A stretch of DNA of 64,000 nucleotides from Pseudomonas reinekei (lineage in GTDB: Bacteria > Pseudomonadota > Gammaproteobacteria > Pseudomonadales > Pseudomonadaceae), in NCBI RefSeq assembly GCF_001945365.1, contig NZ_MSTQ01000006.1, positions 62,001 to 126,000 of the forward strand. The letters are read 5' to 3'. The notes beneath the pieces are model-generated. The model saw only the letters and a program-made list of their open reading frames with translations, did no database searches and was not told the origin of the DNA. A program made the translations under genes and the position numbers. This document shows, one piece after another, positions 43,798-54,635 of this stretch (its first letter is position 1; each line of letters begins with the position of its first letter).

Positions 43798-44349
43798 GTG
43801 AACAAGTCGATGCTGGTTGGTGCGGTATTGGGTGCTGTCGGTGTGACTGCCGGGGGTGCTGTGGCCACCTACAGCCTGGTTAAAGATAACGGTCCCGAGT
43901 ACGCGCAAGTGCTCGCCGTTGACCCGGTCAAGACACAAATCAAGACTCCGCGTGAAGTGTGCAAGGACGTCACAGTCACCCGGCAGGCGCCGGTGAAAGA
44001 TCAACACCAGATCGCCGGTACCGTGGTCGGTGCACTGGCGGGCGGTCTACTGGGTAACCAGATCGGCGGCGGCACCGGCAAGAAGATTGCCACGGTTGCG
44101 GGCGCGGTCGGTGGTGGTTATGCCGGTAACAAGGTTCAGGAAGGCATGCAGGAGCGTGACACCTACACCACGACCCAGACCCGCTGTAACACGGTGAACG
44201 ATATCAGTGACAAGGTCGTTGGCTACGACGTTCGATACTCGCTGGATGGCAAGGAAGGCAAAGTGCGGATGGATCGCGATCCGGGGAATCAGATTCCTGT
44301 GGATAAGGAAGGCAAGTTGATCCTGTCGCAGAACGAACCGGCTCAGTAA
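43798..44349 (+). CDS. Glycine-zipper 2TM domain outer-membrane-type protein
   Basis: 183 residues from GTG 43798 (AGGAGG 5 bases upstream). N-terminal hydrophobic anchor (MLVGAVLGAVGVTAGGAVAT), then the glycine-zipper pair AGTVVGALAGGLLGNQIGGG and VAGAVGGGYAGNKVQEG, and a conserved end with CNTVNDISDKVVGYDVRY. Family of small envelope proteins (SlyB/YMGG-like); no specific activity known. Two Cys in the mature part (VCKDV, RCNTV) may pair. Single-gene unit between terminators. Confidence 0.85.
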   Translation: MNKSMLVGAVLGAVGVTAGGAVATYSLVKDNGPEYAQVLAVDPVKTQIKTPREVCKDVTVTRQAPVKDQHQIAGTVVGALAGGLLGNQIGGGTGKKIATVAGAVGGGYAGNKVQEGMQERDTYTTTQTRCNTVNDISDKVVGYDVRYSLDGKEGKVRMDRDPGNQIPVDKEGKLILSQNEPAQ

Positions 44350-44368
44350 TGAGCGCCGCTTAAAAAGA

Positions 44369-44391
44369 AGCACCCTGCGGGGTGCTTTTTT
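44369..44391 (+). terminator. Terminator of the glycine-zipper gene
   Basis: AGCACCCTGCGGGGTGCT followed by T-run. Confidence 0.88.
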
Positions 44392-44424
44392 ACGCCCGCG
44401 ATTGAAGCATCACGCACGATCCAA

Positions 44425-44516
44425 TGTGGGAGCGAGCCTGCTCGCGAAATCGGTCTGTCATTCAAAACCAATGCTGACCGGTGCACCGCCTTCGCGAGCA
44501 AGCTCGCTTCCACATC
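44425..44516. repeat. REP pair (GAGCGAGCCTGCTCGCGA type)
   Basis: TGTGGGAGCGAGCCTGCTCG at 44425 and its inverted, slightly changed partner CGCGAGCAAGCTCGCTTCCA ending at 44513. Confidence 0.85.
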
Positions 44517-44553
44517 GGGGGTTGTGGTGTGTCAGGAGGTGGATCGCAGGCAT

Positions 44554-44583
44554 AAAAAAAGCACCCCGAAGGGTGCTTTTTTC
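44554..44583. terminator. Bidirectional terminator, mainly for suhB
   Basis: AAAAAAAGCACCCCGAAGGG then TGCTTTTTT: stem GCACCC/GGGTGC with A- and T-runs; lies just after the suhB stop on the minus strand. Confidence 0.85.
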
Positions 44584-44596
44584 TGTCGCTTGAAGC

Positions 44597-45415
44597 TTAG
44601 CGCTTCAGCGAGGCCGGCAGGTGCGGCTGGATCGCCGTCAGGACTGCCTTGAAGCACTTGGTGTTACCGGCAACGACGTGGCCTTTTTCAAGGAAGTCGT
44701 GACCACCGGTGAAATCGCTCACCAAGCCGCCGGCTTCCTGGATCAGCAGGGCGCCTGCAGCCATGTCCCACTCGGACAGGCCCGACTCCCAGAACGCGTC
44801 GAAACGGCCGGCAGCCACGTACGCCAGGTCCAGGCTCGCCGAGCCAGCGCGGCGGATGCCGGCGGTCTGGCCAACCAGGGCACGGAACATGCCCAGGTAG
44901 TTGTCGAGGTTGTCCATCTGGTCGTCACGGAACGGGAAGCCAGTACCCAGCAGGGCGCCTTCCAGGCTGGTGCGGCCGCTGACGCGCAGGCGACGACCGT
45001 TCAGTTGAGCGCCGCGACCCCGGCTGGCGGTGAATTCTTCCTGGCGAACCGGGTCCAGAACAACGGCGTGCTCAAGACGACCGCGGTATTTGCAGGCGAT
45101 GCTGACAGCGAAGTGAGGAATGCCGCGCAGGAAGTTGGTGGTGCCGTCCAGCGGATCGATGATCCACAGGTACTCTTCGCCTTCGATGCCGGAGCCGGCG
45201 TGCAGGCCAGTCTCTTCACCCAGGATCGAGTGGTTCGGGTAAGCCTTGCGCAGGGCGTCGATGATTTTCTGTTCAGCGGCGCGATCCACCTCGGATACGT
45301 AATCCTTGGCGTCTTTTTCGTCGACCTTGATGGTATCCAGGCGCTCGATGGAGCGGAAGATCAATTCACTGGCGCTGCGGGCGGCGCGCAGCGCGATATT
45401 CAGCATGGGCTGCAT
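44597..45415 (-). CDS. suhB: Inositol-1-monophosphatase / ribosomal RNA antitermination-associated SuhB
   Basis: 272 residues. Metal-binding motifs SILGEETG, WIIDPLDGTTNF and LSEWDMAAGALL of the lithium-sensitive phosphatase superfamily. In proteobacteria SuhB also joins the Nus complex on rRNA operons; in P. aeruginosa it affects virulence regulation. Transcribed divergently from trmJ. Confidence 0.95.
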   Translation of the reverse strand: MQPMLNIALRAARSASELIFRSIERLDTIKVDEKDAKDYVSEVDRAAEQKIIDALRKAYPNHSILGEETGLHAGSGIEGEEYLWIIDPLDGTTNFLRGIPHFAVSIACKYRGRLEHAVVLDPVRQEEFTASRGRGAQLNGRRLRVSGRTSLEGALLGTGFPFRDDQMDNLDNYLGMFRALVGQTAGIRRAGSASLDLAYVAAGRFDAFWESGLSEWDMAAGALLIQEAGGLVSDFTGGHDFLEKGHVVAGNTKCFKAVLTAIQPHLPASLKR

Positions 45416-45561
45416 GGATGTGTCACCTAAGGTTGTTAAAGAAAGCCGGGCATTCTATCAGAAAGTTTCTACAGGAGAAGGACGACGTTCGCTTTCATGG
45501 CTTAACGGTAGGTTCAGCTGTAAGATTCCGCTCCCGATTATCGTGTTCGAGAGCGCCTCCC

Positions 45562-46332
45562 TTGCTGCAAAACATTCGTGTCGTCCTGGTCAATACCAGC
45601 CATCCGGGCAACATCGGCGGGGCCGCGCGTGCCATGAAAAACATGGGCCTGTCGCGGCTGGTGCTGGTCGAGCCTCGTCTGTTCCCGCACCACGAAGCCG
45701 ATGCCCGTGCTTCCGGTGCCGGTGACATCCTTGAAAACGCGCAAGTCGTCGCCACCTTGGAAGATGCCTTGGTCGGCTGCAACCTGGTGCTTGGCACCAG
45801 CGCCCGCGACCGGCGCATTCCCTGGCCGTTGCTCGATCCCCGCGAATGCGGAACGAAAGTGGTCGAGGAGGCCGTGCAGGGCGCCCAAATCGCTCTGGTG
45901 TTCGGTCGCGAAGATTCCGGTCTGACCAACGAAGAACTGCAGCGATGTCATTATCACGTGCACATCCCGTCAGACCCTGAGTTCAGCTCGCTGAACCTTG
46001 GGGCGGCGGTGCAGGTGTTGAGTTATGAAGTGCGCATGTCCTGGCTCACGGCCCAAGGCCAGCCGAGCAAGGTCGAGAAGGAAGAAGTGGCCTCGGTCAA
46101 AAGCGCTGAGCTGGCGACCATGGATGAGCTTGAGCGATTCTATGAGCACCTGGAGCAAACCCTGGTGGCTATCGAATTTCTCGATCCGGAAAAGCCACGG
46201 CACTTGATGGCGCGCCTGCGCCGGTTGTACGGACGCAGCTCGGTCAGCCGGGCGGAAATGAATATATTGCGTGGCATCCTCACGGAAACCCAAAAAGCGG
46301 CCCGTGGTGAGCTTCTAAAGCGGAAGGATTAA
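45562..46332 (+). CDS. trmJ: tRNA (cytidine/uridine-2'-O)-methyltransferase
   Basis: 256 residues. SPOUT fold: [20 protein letters not shown] at the start, [33 protein letters not shown] and [15 protein letters not shown] knot motifs. Methylates the 2'-OH at position 32 of tRNAs. The start is TTG at 45562 (MLQNIRVVL), giving the usual family length; no ATG or GTG precedes the conserved part in a suitable place. Confidence 0.95.
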   Translation: MLQNIRVVLVNTSHPGNIGGAARAMKNMGLSRLVLVEPRLFPHHEADARASGAGDILENAQVVATLEDALVGCNLVLGTSARDRRIPWPLLDPRECGTKVVEEAVQGAQIALVFGREDSGLTNEELQRCHYHVHIPSDPEFSSLNLGAAVQVLSYEVRMSWLTAQGQPSKVEKEEVASVKSAELATMDELERFYEHLEQTLVAIEFLDPEKPRHLMARLRRLYGRSSVSRAEMNILRGILTETQKAARGELLKRKD

Positions 46333-46334
46333 TG

Positions 46335-47111
46335 ATGTTTGAGCGTTTGCGTGAAGATATCCAAAGCGTATTCCATCGAGACCCGGCGGCGCGTAACGCT
46401 TTTGAAGTCCTGACTTGCTACCCGGGCATGCACGCCATCTGGATTCACCGTTTGTCGGCAATGCTGTGGCGCGCCGACCTGAAATGGCTGGCGCGGCTGG
46501 TATCGAACTTCGGTCGCTGGTTGACCGGGATCGAGATCCATCCGGGTGCCAAGGTGGGTCGACGCTTCTTTATTGACCACGGCATGGGTATCGTCATCGG
46601 TGAAACGGCTGAAATCGGCGATGACGTGACCATTTATCAGGGCGTGACCCTGGGCGGCACCAGTTGGAATAAAGGCAAACGTCACCCGACGCTGGGCGAT
46701 GGCGTTGTGGTCGGGGCAGGCGCCAAGGTGCTTGGCCCGTTCACTGTGGGTGCCGGGGCCAAGGTCGGCTCCAACGCCGTGGTGACCAAGGAAGTGCCGC
46801 CAGGTGCCACGGTGGTGGGCATTCCGGGGCGGATAATCGTCAAGCCCGACGAAGAGCAGAGCGCCAAGCGCAAAGCCATGGCCGAGAAGATCGGCTTCGA
46901 CGCCTACGGCGTGACTGAAGACATGCCGGACCCTGTGGCGCGAGCCATCAACCAGTTGCTTGACCATCTGCAAGCGGTCGACGGGCGTCTGGAGGGGATG
47001 TGCGGCGCGTTGAAAGAACTGGGCAGTAATTACTGTGCGAAAGATCTGCCTGAGCTGCGCGAAGAAGACTTCGCCTGTGTGAAGGATAAGGATCAGAGCC
47101 AGGCCAGCTAG
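46335..47111 (+). CDS. cysE: Serine O-acetyltransferase
   Basis: 258 residues. N-terminal helical domain ([20 protein letters not shown]) and left-handed beta-helix of hexapeptide repeats ([40 protein letters not shown]). Makes O-acetylserine for cysteine synthesis, supplying the sulfur donor used by the isc operon downstream. Follows trmJ with no gap; ATG codons at 46332 and 46335 are adjacent, the second better spaced from GGAAGG. Confidence 0.95.
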   Translation: MFERLREDIQSVFHRDPAARNAFEVLTCYPGMHAIWIHRLSAMLWRADLKWLARLVSNFGRWLTGIEIHPGAKVGRRFFIDHGMGIVIGETAEIGDDVTIYQGVTLGGTSWNKGKRHPTLGDGVVVGAGAKVLGPFTVGAGAKVGSNAVVTKEVPPGATVVGIPGRIIVKPDEEQSAKRKAMAEKIGFDAYGVTEDMPDPVARAINQLLDHLQAVDGRLEGMCGALKELGSNYCAKDLPELREEDFACVKDKDQSQAS

Positions 47112-47160
47112 GCCGCGTCGATCCCTGCGCGAGGCTCGCTCCCGCATTGGCATGCATTTT

Positions 47161-47190
47161 CAAGTGTGTGCGAGCCTGCTCGCGAAGAAC
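47161..47190. repeat. Single REP-like sequence
   Basis: GTGTGCGAGCCTGCTCGCGA at about 47165, with a partial inverted partner (CGAGGCTCGCTCCCGC) at 47131. Lies between cysE and the iscR promoter. Confidence 0.6.
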
Positions 47191-47256
47191 GATAACGCGG
47201 TACTGCTGGCTGTACATGTCCAGCCTTTGCTATGATGCGGCCGCTCTTTTGCGGGT

Positions 47257-47314
47257 AAACCTGACTAAAGTACTAGGTCTTATAGTTGACTTAAATACTC
47301 GGGAATTGCATACT
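47257..47314 (+). promoter_or_regulatory. iscR promoter with two IscR-type sites
   Basis: TTGACT (47286-47291), 17-base spacer, CATACT (47309-47314). Two sequences fit the type 1 site bound by [2Fe-2S]-IscR: AACCTGACTAAAGTACTAGG (from 47258) and ATAGTTGACTTAAATACTCG (from 47282), the second covering the -35 box. This predicts self-repression of the isc operon when Fe-S clusters are sufficient. Confidence 0.75.
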
Positions 47315-47345
47315 CGCCCCATTCCGAACTCCGTGGTAATTGTCC

Positions 47346-47837
47346 ATGCGACTGACTACAAAAGGCCGATACGCCGTGACCGCCATGCTCGACCTGGCGT
47401 TGCACGCGCAGCACGGGCCCGTGTCCCTGGCCGATATCTCCGAGCGCCAAGGCATCTCCCTGTCCTACCTCGAACAGCTTTTTGCCAAATTGCGCCGCAG
47501 CAATCTGGTGTCCAGCGTCCGCGGTCCGGGCGGTGGTTACCAATTGTCCCGCGACATGCAGGGCATCCAGGTCGCCCAGGTGATCGATGCGGTGAACGAA
47601 TCGGTCGATGCAACCAAATGCCAGGGCCAGGGCGATTGCCACTCCGGTGACACGTGCCTGACTCACCACTTGTGGTGCGACCTGAGCCTGCAGATCCACG
47701 AATTTCTCAGCGGTATCAGCTTGGCTGACCTTGTGACTCGCCGTGAGGTGCAAGAAGTAGCCCAGCGTCAGGATCAACGCCGTTGCAACAGCAAGGCGCC
47801 ACGCCTGGACAAGATTGAAGCGTCCGCCGTCGAATGA
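47346..47837 (+). CDS. iscR: Fe-S cluster regulator IscR
   Basis: 163 residues from [15 protein letters not shown]. Winged helix ([19 protein letters not shown]), then cluster ligands Cys92, Cys98, Cys104 and His107, spaced as in the known IscR. Rrf2-family repressor of its own operon. First gene of iscR-iscS-iscU-iscA-hscB-hscA-fdx-iscX. Confidence 0.97.
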   Translation: MRLTTKGRYAVTAMLDLALHAQHGPVSLADISERQGISLSYLEQLFAKLRRSNLVSSVRGPGGGYQLSRDMQGIQVAQVIDAVNESVDATKCQGQGDCHSGDTCLTHHLWCDLSLQIHEFLSGISLADLVTRREVQEVAQRQDQRRCNSKAPRLDKIEASAVE

Positions 47838-47888
47838 CAGCCACAGAGCTAAGCGGCACGCCAGCCAGCCTGATTTAGGAGATAGTCC

Positions 47889-49103
47889 ATGAAATTGCCG
47901 ATTTACCTTGATTACTCTGCGACTACCCCGGTTGATCCGCGTGTCGCGCAAAAGATGAGTGAATGCCTGCTGGTCGACGGAAACTTCGGTAACCCGGCGT
48001 CCCGTTCCCACGTGTTCGGCTGGAAAGCTGAAGAATCCGTCGAAAACGCCCGTCGTCAGGTGGCCGATCTGGTCAACGCCGATCCGCGTGAAATCGTCTG
48101 GACTTCCGGCGCCACCGAGTCCGACAACCTGGCAATCAAGGGTGCGGCACATTTCTATGCCACCAAAGGCAAGCACCTGATCACCACCAAGATTGAGCAC
48201 AAGGCTGTCCTCGACACCATGCGCCAACTGGAGCGTGAAGGCTTCGAAGTCACCTACATCGAGCCTCGCACCGACGGTCTGGTCACTCCAGAGATGATCG
48301 AAGCCGAGCTGCGTGACGACACCATCCTGGTGTCGGTCATGCACGTGAACAACGAAATCGGCACCATCAACGACATCGCTGCGATCGGTGAATTGCTCCG
48401 TTCCAAGGGCATCCTGTTCCACGTCGACGCTGCTCAGTCCACCGGCAAGGTTGAGATCGACCTGCAGAAGCTGAAAGTCGACATGATGTCGTTCTCCGCC
48501 CACAAGACCTACGGTCCGAAAGGCATCGGCGCCCTGTACGTCAGCCGCAAGCCGCGCGTACGTATTGAAGCGACCATGCACGGCGGCGGTCACGAGCGCG
48601 GCATGCGTTCGGGCACCCTGGCCACGCACCAGATCGTTGGCATGGGTGAAGCTTTCCGCGTAGCCAAGGAAGACATGGCAGCCGAGAACGTGCGCATCAA
48701 AGCCTTGAGCGACCGCTTCTACAAGCAGGTCGAGCACCTGGAAGAGCTGTACGTCAACGGCAGCCTGACCGCCCGCGTTCCGCACAACCTGAACCTGAGC
48801 TTCAACTACGTTGAAGGCGAGTCGCTGATCATGGCGCTCAAGGACCTGGCGGTTTCGTCCGGTTCGGCCTGCACCTCGGCGTCCCTTGAGCCTTCGTACG
48901 TACTGCGCGCCCTGGGCCGCAACGACGAACTGGCGCACAGCTCGATCCGCTTCACCTTCGGCCGTTTCACCACCGAAGAAGAAATCGACTACGCCGCGCA
49001 GAAAGTCTGCGAGGCCGTTACCAAGCTGCGCGCTCTGTCGCCGCTGTGGGACATGTACAAAGACGGTGTCGACATTTCGAAAATCGAGTGGGCGGCACAC
49101 TGA
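47889..49103 (+). CDS. iscS: Cysteine desulfurase IscS
   Basis: 404 residues. PLP Lys in [12 protein letters not shown], mobile-loop active Cys in [14 protein letters not shown], substrate motifs [10 protein letters not shown]. Gives sulfur to IscU and to tRNA thiolation. AGGAGA 6 bases before the ATG. Confidence 0.98.
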   Translation: MKLPIYLDYSATTPVDPRVAQKMSECLLVDGNFGNPASRSHVFGWKAEESVENARRQVADLVNADPREIVWTSGATESDNLAIKGAAHFYATKGKHLITTKIEHKAVLDTMRQLEREGFEVTYIEPRTDGLVTPEMIEAELRDDTILVSVMHVNNEIGTINDIAAIGELLRSKGILFHVDAAQSTGKVEIDLQKLKVDMMSFSAHKTYGPKGIGALYVSRKPRVRIEATMHGGGHERGMRSGTLATHQIVGMGEAFRVAKEDMAAENVRIKALSDRFYKQVEHLEELYVNGSLTARVPHNLNLSFNYVEGESLIMALKDLAVSSGSACTSASLEPSYVLRALGRNDELAHSSIRFTFGRFTTEEEIDYAAQKVCEAVTKLRALSPLWDMYKDGVDISKIEWAAH

Positions 49104-49186
49104 TTTCAAGTCGCCGCGAACCGGCCCCGCGCACCATGGTGACGGGGCTTAAAGAGCGACTCTCTGATGAGTGAGGATTGAGAATC

Positions 49187-49573
49187 ATGGCTTACAGCGA
49201 AAAGGTCATCGACCACTACGAAAACCCGCGCAACGTCGGCAAGATGGACGCGCAAGATCCTGATGTCGGCACCGGCATGGTCGGCGCGCCGGCTTGCGGC
49301 GACGTGATGCGCCTGCAGATCAAGGTCAACGATGCTGGCATCATTGAAGATGCCAAGTTCAAGACCTACGGCTGCGGTTCGGCTATCGCTTCCAGCTCCC
49401 TCGCCACCGAGTGGATGAAGGGCAAGACCCTGGACGAAGCGGAAACCATCAAGAACACTCAGCTGGCTGAAGAGCTGGCCCTGCCGCCGGTGAAAATTCA
49501 CTGCTCCGTACTTGCCGAAGACGCTATCAAGGCGGCTGTTCGCGACTACAAGCAGAAGAAAGGCTTGATCTGA
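49187..49573 (+). CDS. iscU: Fe-S cluster assembly scaffold IscU
   Basis: 128 residues ([20 protein letters not shown]). Ligands Cys37, Cys63, Cys106 present; LPPVK at 99-103 is the HscA recognition motif. Builds [2Fe-2S] and [4Fe-4S] clusters with sulfur from IscS. Confidence 0.98.
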   Translation: MAYSEKVIDHYENPRNVGKMDAQDPDVGTGMVGAPACGDVMRLQIKVNDAGIIEDAKFKTYGCGSAIASSSLATEWMKGKTLDEAETIKNTQLAEELALPPVKIHCSVLAEDAIKAAVRDYKQKKGLI

Positions 49574-49607
49574 TTTTCGAGTTTTGGCGACGAGTAAGGA
49601 GTCACCG

Positions 49608-49931
49608 ATGGCTATCAGCATGACAGAAGCGGCTGCTCGACACGTGCGGCGCTCCCTCGACGGGCGCGGCAAAGGTGAAGGGATTCGTCTGGGTGTTCGC
49701 ACCACAGGCTGTTCCGGCCTTGCCTACGTGCTGGAGTTTGTCGACGAGGTGGTGGCAGAGGATCAGGTGTTCGAAAGTCACGGCGAAAAAGTGATTATCG
49801 ACCCGAAAAGCCTGGCCTACCTGGACGGCACCGAGCTCGATTTCGTCAAGGAAGGGTTGAACGAAGGCTTCAAGTTCAACAACCCCAACGTGCGCGGTGA
49901 ATGTGGCTGCGGCGAAAGCTTCAACATCTGA
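49608..49931 (+). CDS. iscA: Iron-sulfur carrier IscA
   Basis: 107 residues; Cys35 (TTGCSGLAY), Cys99 and Cys101 (GECGCGESF) are the A-type carrier ligands. Passes clusters to apo-proteins. Starts at [14 protein letters not shown] upstream. Confidence 0.97.
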   Translation: MAISMTEAAARHVRRSLDGRGKGEGIRLGVRTTGCSGLAYVLEFVDEVVAEDQVFESHGEKVIIDPKSLAYLDGTELDFVKEGLNEGFKFNNPNVRGECGCGESFNI

Positions 49932-49939
49932 GGCTTGTC

Positions 49940-50461
49940 GTGGGTACTCCTTGTCATTTCGCATTATTTGAGCTGCAACCGAGTTTCAATCTGGACCTCG
50001 ACCAGCTGGCTACGCGCTACCGTGAGTTGGCGCGCAGCGTTCATCCGGACCGCTTCGCTGACGCTTCCGAGCGTGAGCAGCGGCTGGCGCTAGAGCAATC
50101 CGCGAGCCTCAACGAGGCCTACCAGACGCTCAAGAGTCCACCCAAACGCGCGCGTTACCTGCTCGCCTTGAAGGGGGGCGAGCTGCCGCTGGAGGTCACG
50201 GTGCATGATCCGGAGTTTCTTCTGCAACAGATGGCGTTGCGTGAAGAGCTCGAAGACCTGCAGGACAGCGCCGACCTCAATGGCGTTGCCGTCTTCAAGC
50301 GTCGCCTGAAGGCTGCCCAGGATGAACTGAACCAAAGCTTCGCAGCTTGCTGGAACGATGCCGCGCAACGCGAACAGGCCGAACGCCTGATGCGGCGCAT
50401 GCAGTTCCTCGACAAGCTCACCTACGAAGTGCGCCAGTTAGAAGAGCGCCTCGACGATTAA
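49940..50461 (+). CDS. hscB: Fe-S co-chaperone HscB
   Basis: 173 residues from GTG 49940 ([16 protein letters not shown]). J-domain with HPD in [12 protein letters not shown], and the C-terminal IscU-binding three-helix bundle. Stimulates the ATPase of HscA and delivers IscU. Confidence 0.96.
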   Translation: MGTPCHFALFELQPSFNLDLDQLATRYRELARSVHPDRFADASEREQRLALEQSASLNEAYQTLKSPPKRARYLLALKGGELPLEVTVHDPEFLLQQMALREELEDLQDSADLNGVAVFKRRLKAAQDELNQSFAACWNDAAQREQAERLMRRMQFLDKLTYEVRQLEERLDD

Positions 50462-50512
50462 CCCAGTGCCGCTCCGGTCGCACGCCTGATATACAGATAA
50501 GTCCTGATAACG

Positions 50513-52375
50513 ATGGCCCTACTGCAGATCGCCGAACCCGGCCAAAGTCCTCAACCGCACCAGCGTCGTCTGGCTGTGGGGATCGACTTGGGCACTACCA
50601 ATTCGCTGGTCGCTGCGTTGCGCAGTGGTCTTTCCGAGCCTTTGGCTGACGCAGAAGGGCGGGTCATCCTGCCGTCTGCCGTGCGCTACCACGCCGATCG
50701 CGTCGAGGTGGGCGAATCCGCCAAGCTGGCTGCCGCCACCGATCCCTTGAACACCGTGCTGTCGGTCAAGCGCTTGATGGGTCGTGGTCTGTCCGACGTC
50801 AAGCAATTGGGCGATCAACTGCCGTACCGCTTCGTCGGTGGCGAGTCGCACATGCCGTTCATCGACACGATCCAGGGCCCGAAAAGCCCGGTGGAAGTGT
50901 CCGCCGATATCCTCAAGGTTCTGCGTCAGCGTGCTGAGGCGACTTTGGGCGGCGAACTGGTGGGCGCGGTGATCACCGTTCCGGCCTATTTCGATGATGC
51001 GCAGCGTCAAGCCACCAAGGATGCGGCCAAGCTGGCCGGTCTCAACGTGCTGCGTTTGCTCAATGAGCCAACCGCAGCCGCTGTGGCGTATGGTCTGGAT
51101 CAACACGCCGAAGGCCTGGTTGCGATTTACGACCTGGGCGGCGGCACTTTCGATATTTCGATTCTGCGCCTGACCGGCGGTGTCTTCGAAGTGCTGGCTA
51201 CCGGTGGCGACAGCGCCTTGGGCGGCGATGACTTCGACCACGCCATCGCTGGCTGGATTATCGAGAGCGCCGGTCTGTCCGCCGACCTCGATCCGGGCGC
51301 GCAGCGTAATCTGCTGCAAACCGCTTGTGCGGCAAAAGAAGCGCTGACCCATGCTGCGGCCGTTGAAGTTGCCTATGGCGACTGGAAAGCCGAGCTGACC
51401 CGTGAAGCCTTCAATGCGCTGATCGAGCCAATGGTCGCCCGCAGCCTCAAGGCCTGCCGTCGTGCGGTGCGTGATTCCGGCATCGAACTGGAAGATGTGC
51501 ATGCCGTGGTCATGGTCGGCGGTTCGACTCGCGTACCTCGGGTTCGCGAAGCCGTCGCCGAAGCCTTCGGTCGCCAGCCGCTGACTGAAATCGACCCGGA
51601 TCAAGTGGTGGCTATCGGTGCCGCGATCCAGGCTGATACGTTGGCCGGCAACAAGCGTGACGGCGGCGAGCTGCTGCTGCTTGACGTGATTCCGTTGTCC
51701 CTGGGGCTGGAAACCATGGGCGGCCTGATGGAGAAGGTGATTCCGCGTAATACCACCATCCCCGTTGCCCGCGCCCAGGACTTCACCACCTATAAAGATG
51801 GCCAGTCGGCCATGGCGATCCATGTATTGCAGGGTGAGCGCGAGCTGATCAGCGACTGCCGTTCCCTGGCGCGCTTCGAGTTGCGCGGCATTCCAGCGAT
51901 GGTGGCCGGCGCGGCGAAGATTCGCGTGACCTTCCAGGTCGATGCCGACGGTCTGCTCAGTGTCTCGGCCCGTGAGTTGGGTTCGGGTGTTGAGGCCAGC
52001 ATCCAGGTCAAGCCGTCCTACGGTCTGACCGACGGCGAAATCGCCAAGATGCTCAAGGATTCGTTCCAGCACGCCAACGATGACAAGGTTGCTCGCGTAT
52101 TGCGCGAGCAACAGGTCGACGCCCAGCGCCTGATCGAAGCGGTGCAAGCCGCTCTGGAGGCTGATGGCGAGCGCTTGCTCGACGCCGAAGAGCGAATGGT
52201 CATCGATGCGCAGGTGCAGGAACTGACCGAACTGATGAAAGGTACCGATGGTTACGCCATCGAGCAGCAGACCAAGCGTCTGTCGCAAGTGACCGATGCC
52301 TTTGCTGCCCGCCGCCTGGATTCGACGGTCAAAGCCGCGCTGGCGGGGCGCAACCTGAATGAGATTGAGGAATAA
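50513..52375 (+). CDS. hscA: Fe-S assembly chaperone HscA
   Basis: 620-residue Hsp70: [12 protein letters not shown] (phosphate 1), [44 protein letters not shown], then the substrate domain. Specialised for cluster transfer from IscU. Confidence 0.97.
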   Translation: MALLQIAEPGQSPQPHQRRLAVGIDLGTTNSLVAALRSGLSEPLADAEGRVILPSAVRYHADRVEVGESAKLAAATDPLNTVLSVKRLMGRGLSDVKQLGDQLPYRFVGGESHMPFIDTIQGPKSPVEVSADILKVLRQRAEATLGGELVGAVITVPAYFDDAQRQATKDAAKLAGLNVLRLLNEPTAAAVAYGLDQHAEGLVAIYDLGGGTFDISILRLTGGVFEVLATGGDSALGGDDFDHAIAGWIIESAGLSADLDPGAQRNLLQTACAAKEALTHAAAVEVAYGDWKAELTREAFNALIEPMVARSLKACRRAVRDSGIELEDVHAVVMVGGSTRVPRVREAVAEAFGRQPLTEIDPDQVVAIGAAIQADTLAGNKRDGGELLLLDVIPLSLGLETMGGLMEKVIPRNTTIPVARAQDFTTYKDGQSAMAIHVLQGERELISDCRSLARFELRGIPAMVAGAAKIRVTFQVDADGLLSVSARELGSGVEASIQVKPSYGLTDGEIAKMLKDSFQHANDDKVARVLREQQVDAQRLIEAVQAALEADGERLLDAEERMVIDAQVQELTELMKGTDGYAIEQQTKRLSQVTDAFAARRLDSTVKAALAGRNLNEIEE

Positions 52376-52377
52376 CG

Positions 52378-52719
52378 ATGCCGCAGGTCATTTTTCTGCC
52401 ACACGAGAAGTTCTGCCCCGAAGGCATGGTTGTGGAGGCTGAGCCTGGCATATCCATTCTCGAACTGGCCCACGAACACCATATCGAGATGGAAAGTGCC
52501 TGCGGCGGCGTCTGCGCCTGCACCACTTGCCACTGCATCATTCGCGAAGGTTTCGACTCGCTGGAAGAGGCTGACGAGCTGGAAGAAGACTACCTTGATA
52601 AGGCTTGGGGTCTTGAACGCGAGTCCCGTCTGGGGTGCCAGGCCAAGGTCGGTACCGAAGACCTGACCGTCGAAATTCCGAAATACTCGCTCAACCACGC
52701 AGCCGAAGCGCCGCACTGA
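52378..52719 (+). CDS. fdx: ISC-type [2Fe-2S] ferredoxin
   Basis: 113 residues. Ligands Cys42, Cys48, Cys51 and Cys87 in the spacing of ISC ferredoxins (GGVCACTTCHC). Supplies electrons for cluster assembly. Two bases after the hscA stop. Confidence 0.97.
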   Translation: MPQVIFLPHEKFCPEGMVVEAEPGISILELAHEHHIEMESACGGVCACTTCHCIIREGFDSLEEADELEEDYLDKAWGLERESRLGCQAKVGTEDLTVEIPKYSLNHAAEAPH

Positions 52720-52733
52720 TTCAAGGAATTGTC

Positions 52734-52934
52734 ATGAGTCTCAAGTGGACTGATGTGCTGGAAATCGCAATCCAGCTGGCTGAAAGCAAGCCCGACGTGG
52801 ACCCTATGTCGGTCAACTTCGTCGATCTGCGCAAATGGGTGATGGAACTGCCCGAGTTCGACGACAAGCCTGAGCATTGTGGCGAGAAGATCCTGGAGGC
52901 CATTCAGGCCCACTGGATCGAAGAACGCGACTGA
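52734..52934 (+). CDS. iscX: Fe-S assembly protein IscX
   Basis: 66 residues (MSLKWTDVLEIAIQLAESKP), acidic, binds IscS and iron and tunes desulfurase activity. Last gene of the isc operon. Confidence 0.95.
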   Translation: MSLKWTDVLEIAIQLAESKPDVDPMSVNFVDLRKWVMELPEFDDKPEHCGEKILEAIQAHWIEERD

Positions 52935-52964
52935 GCCACGCTGCAGGTTAGGCAATACCCAAGA

Positions 52965-52995
52965 ACCCGCGTATAATTCGCGGGTTTAATTTTTC
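52965..52995 (+). terminator. Hairpin after the isc operon, overlapping a TATAAT box
   Basis: AACCCGCG, loop TATAATT, CGCGGGTT, then TTAATTTTT. The stem looks like an isc terminator, while its loop contains a perfect -10 box 45 bases before ndk; it may act as both. Confidence 0.6.
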
Positions 52996-53022
52996 GCAAA
53001 TTACCGTTTCTGGAGTTACACC

Positions 53023-53448
53023 ATGGCTGTTCAACGTACTTTCTCCATCATCAAGCCTGACGCCGTTGCTAAAAACGTGATCGGCAAGATCACCACTCGC
53101 TTCGAAGACGCTGGCCTGCGCGTTGTAGCTTCGAAACTGAAGCAACTGTCCAAAGCTGAAGCCGAAGGCTTCTACGCTGAGCACAGCGAGCGCGGTTTCT
53201 TCGGTGACCTGGTTGCCTTCATGACTTCCGGCCCGGTTGTCGTTCAGGTTCTGGAAGGCGAAAACGCTATCGCACGCAACCGTGAGCTGATGGGCGCTAC
53301 CAACCCTAAAGAAGCTGCTGCCGGCACCATCCGTGCTGACTTCGCTGAATCGATCGACGCCAACGCCGTTCACGGTTCGGACTCCGAAGCCGCTGCTGCT
53401 CGCGAAATCGCTTACTTTTTCGCTGCTACTGAAGTAACCACTCGCTAA
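53023..53448 (+). CDS. ndk: Nucleoside diphosphate kinase
   Basis: 141 residues; the phospho-histidine is His117 in NAVHGSDS, with [10 protein letters not shown] at the start. Balances nucleoside triphosphate pools. Ribosome site CTGGAG before the ATG. Confidence 0.98.
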   Translation: MAVQRTFSIIKPDAVAKNVIGKITTRFEDAGLRVVASKLKQLSKAEAEGFYAEHSERGFFGDLVAFMTSGPVVVQVLEGENAIARNRELMGATNPKEAAAGTIRADFAESIDANAVHGSDSEAAAAREIAYFFAATEVTTR

Positions 53449-53476
53449 GCATTGGCTTAAGAGTGAAGGTGAATCC

Positions 53477-54619
53477 ATGACTACATCGACTGTAAAAACC
53501 AACCTGCTGGGGCTGACTCAACAGGAAATGGAAAAATTCTTCGACTCAATCGGGGAGAAGCGTTTCCGTGCCGGTCAGGTAATGAAATGGATTCACCACT
53601 TTGGCGTCGATGATTTCGACGCCATGACGAACGTCAGCAAGGCCTTGCGCGAAAAGCTCAAGGCTGTTGCTGAGGTCCGTGGTCCGGAAGTGGTCAGCGA
53701 GGACATCTCCAGCGATGGCACCCGTAAATGGGTGGTGCGCGTGGCGTCCGGCAGCTGCGTCGAGACCGTTTACATTCCCCAGGGCAAACGTGGCACCTTG
53801 TGCGTTTCGTCCCAGGCAGGCTGTGCCCTGGATTGCAGTTTCTGCTCCACCGGCAAGCAAGGCTTCAATAGCAACCTCACCGCCGCCGAAGTCATCGGCC
53901 AGGTATGGATTGCCAACAAATCCTTTGGCAGCGTCCCGGCAACCGTCGACCGTGCCATCACCAACGTGGTGATGATGGGCATGGGTGAGCCGCTGCTGAA
54001 CTTCGACAACGTTATTGCGGCCATGCATTTGATGATGGACGACTTGGGCTACGGCATTTCCAAGCGCCGTGTGACCCTGTCGACCTCCGGCGTGGTGCCG
54101 ATGATCGATGAGCTATCCAAGCACATCGACGTCTCCCTGGCGTTGTCCCTGCACGCACCGAATGATGCATTGCGTAACCAATTGGTGCCGATCAACAAGA
54201 AATATCCGCTTAAGATGCTGCTCGAGTCGTGCCAGCGCTACATGTCGTCCCTGGGCGAAAAGCGCGTGCTGACCATCGAGTACACCTTGCTCAAGGACGT
54301 GAACGACAAAGTCGAGCACGCCGTGGAAATGATCGAGCTGCTCAAGAATATCCCGTGCAAGATCAACCTGATTCCGTTCAACCCGTTCCCGCATTCCGGC
54401 TACGAGCGGCCGAGCAACAACGCCATTCGCCGGTTCCAGGATCAGCTTCATCATGCCGGTTTCAACGTCACTGTCCGCACCACCCGTGGTGAAGACATCG
54501 ACGCGGCCTGTGGTCAACTGGTAGGGCAGGTGCTGGATCGCACCCGTCGCAGCGAACGTTATATCGCCGTGCGTGAACTCAGTGCCGACAACGATATGGC
54601 GCAGAACGCCGCGAAATAA
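53477..54619 (+). CDS. rlmN: Dual-specificity rRNA/tRNA adenine-C2 methyltransferase
   Basis: 380 residues. Radical-SAM motif [20 protein letters not shown], and a Cys near the end (DAACGQL) that takes part in catalysis. Methylates A2503 of 23S rRNA and A37 of some tRNAs; depends on Fe-S clusters made by the upstream operon. Confidence 0.97.
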   Translation: MTTSTVKTNLLGLTQQEMEKFFDSIGEKRFRAGQVMKWIHHFGVDDFDAMTNVSKALREKLKAVAEVRGPEVVSEDISSDGTRKWVVRVASGSCVETVYIPQGKRGTLCVSSQAGCALDCSFCSTGKQGFNSNLTAAEVIGQVWIANKSFGSVPATVDRAITNVVMMGMGEPLLNFDNVIAAMHLMMDDLGYGISKRRVTLSTSGVVPMIDELSKHIDVSLALSLHAPNDALRNQLVPINKKYPLKMLLESCQRYMSSLGEKRVLTIEYTLLKDVNDKVEHAVEMIELLKNIPCKINLIPFNPFPHSGYERPSNNAIRRFQDQLHHAGFNVTVRTTRGEDIDAACGQLVGQVLDRTRRSERYIAVRELSADNDMAQNAAK

Positions 54620-54635
54620 CCAAGAGAGGATCTCT

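Noticed and set aside
47280..49109. 609-codon minus-strand frame across iscR/iscS
   Set aside because: Antisense shadow of conserved genes with all catalytic residues in place on the plus strand.
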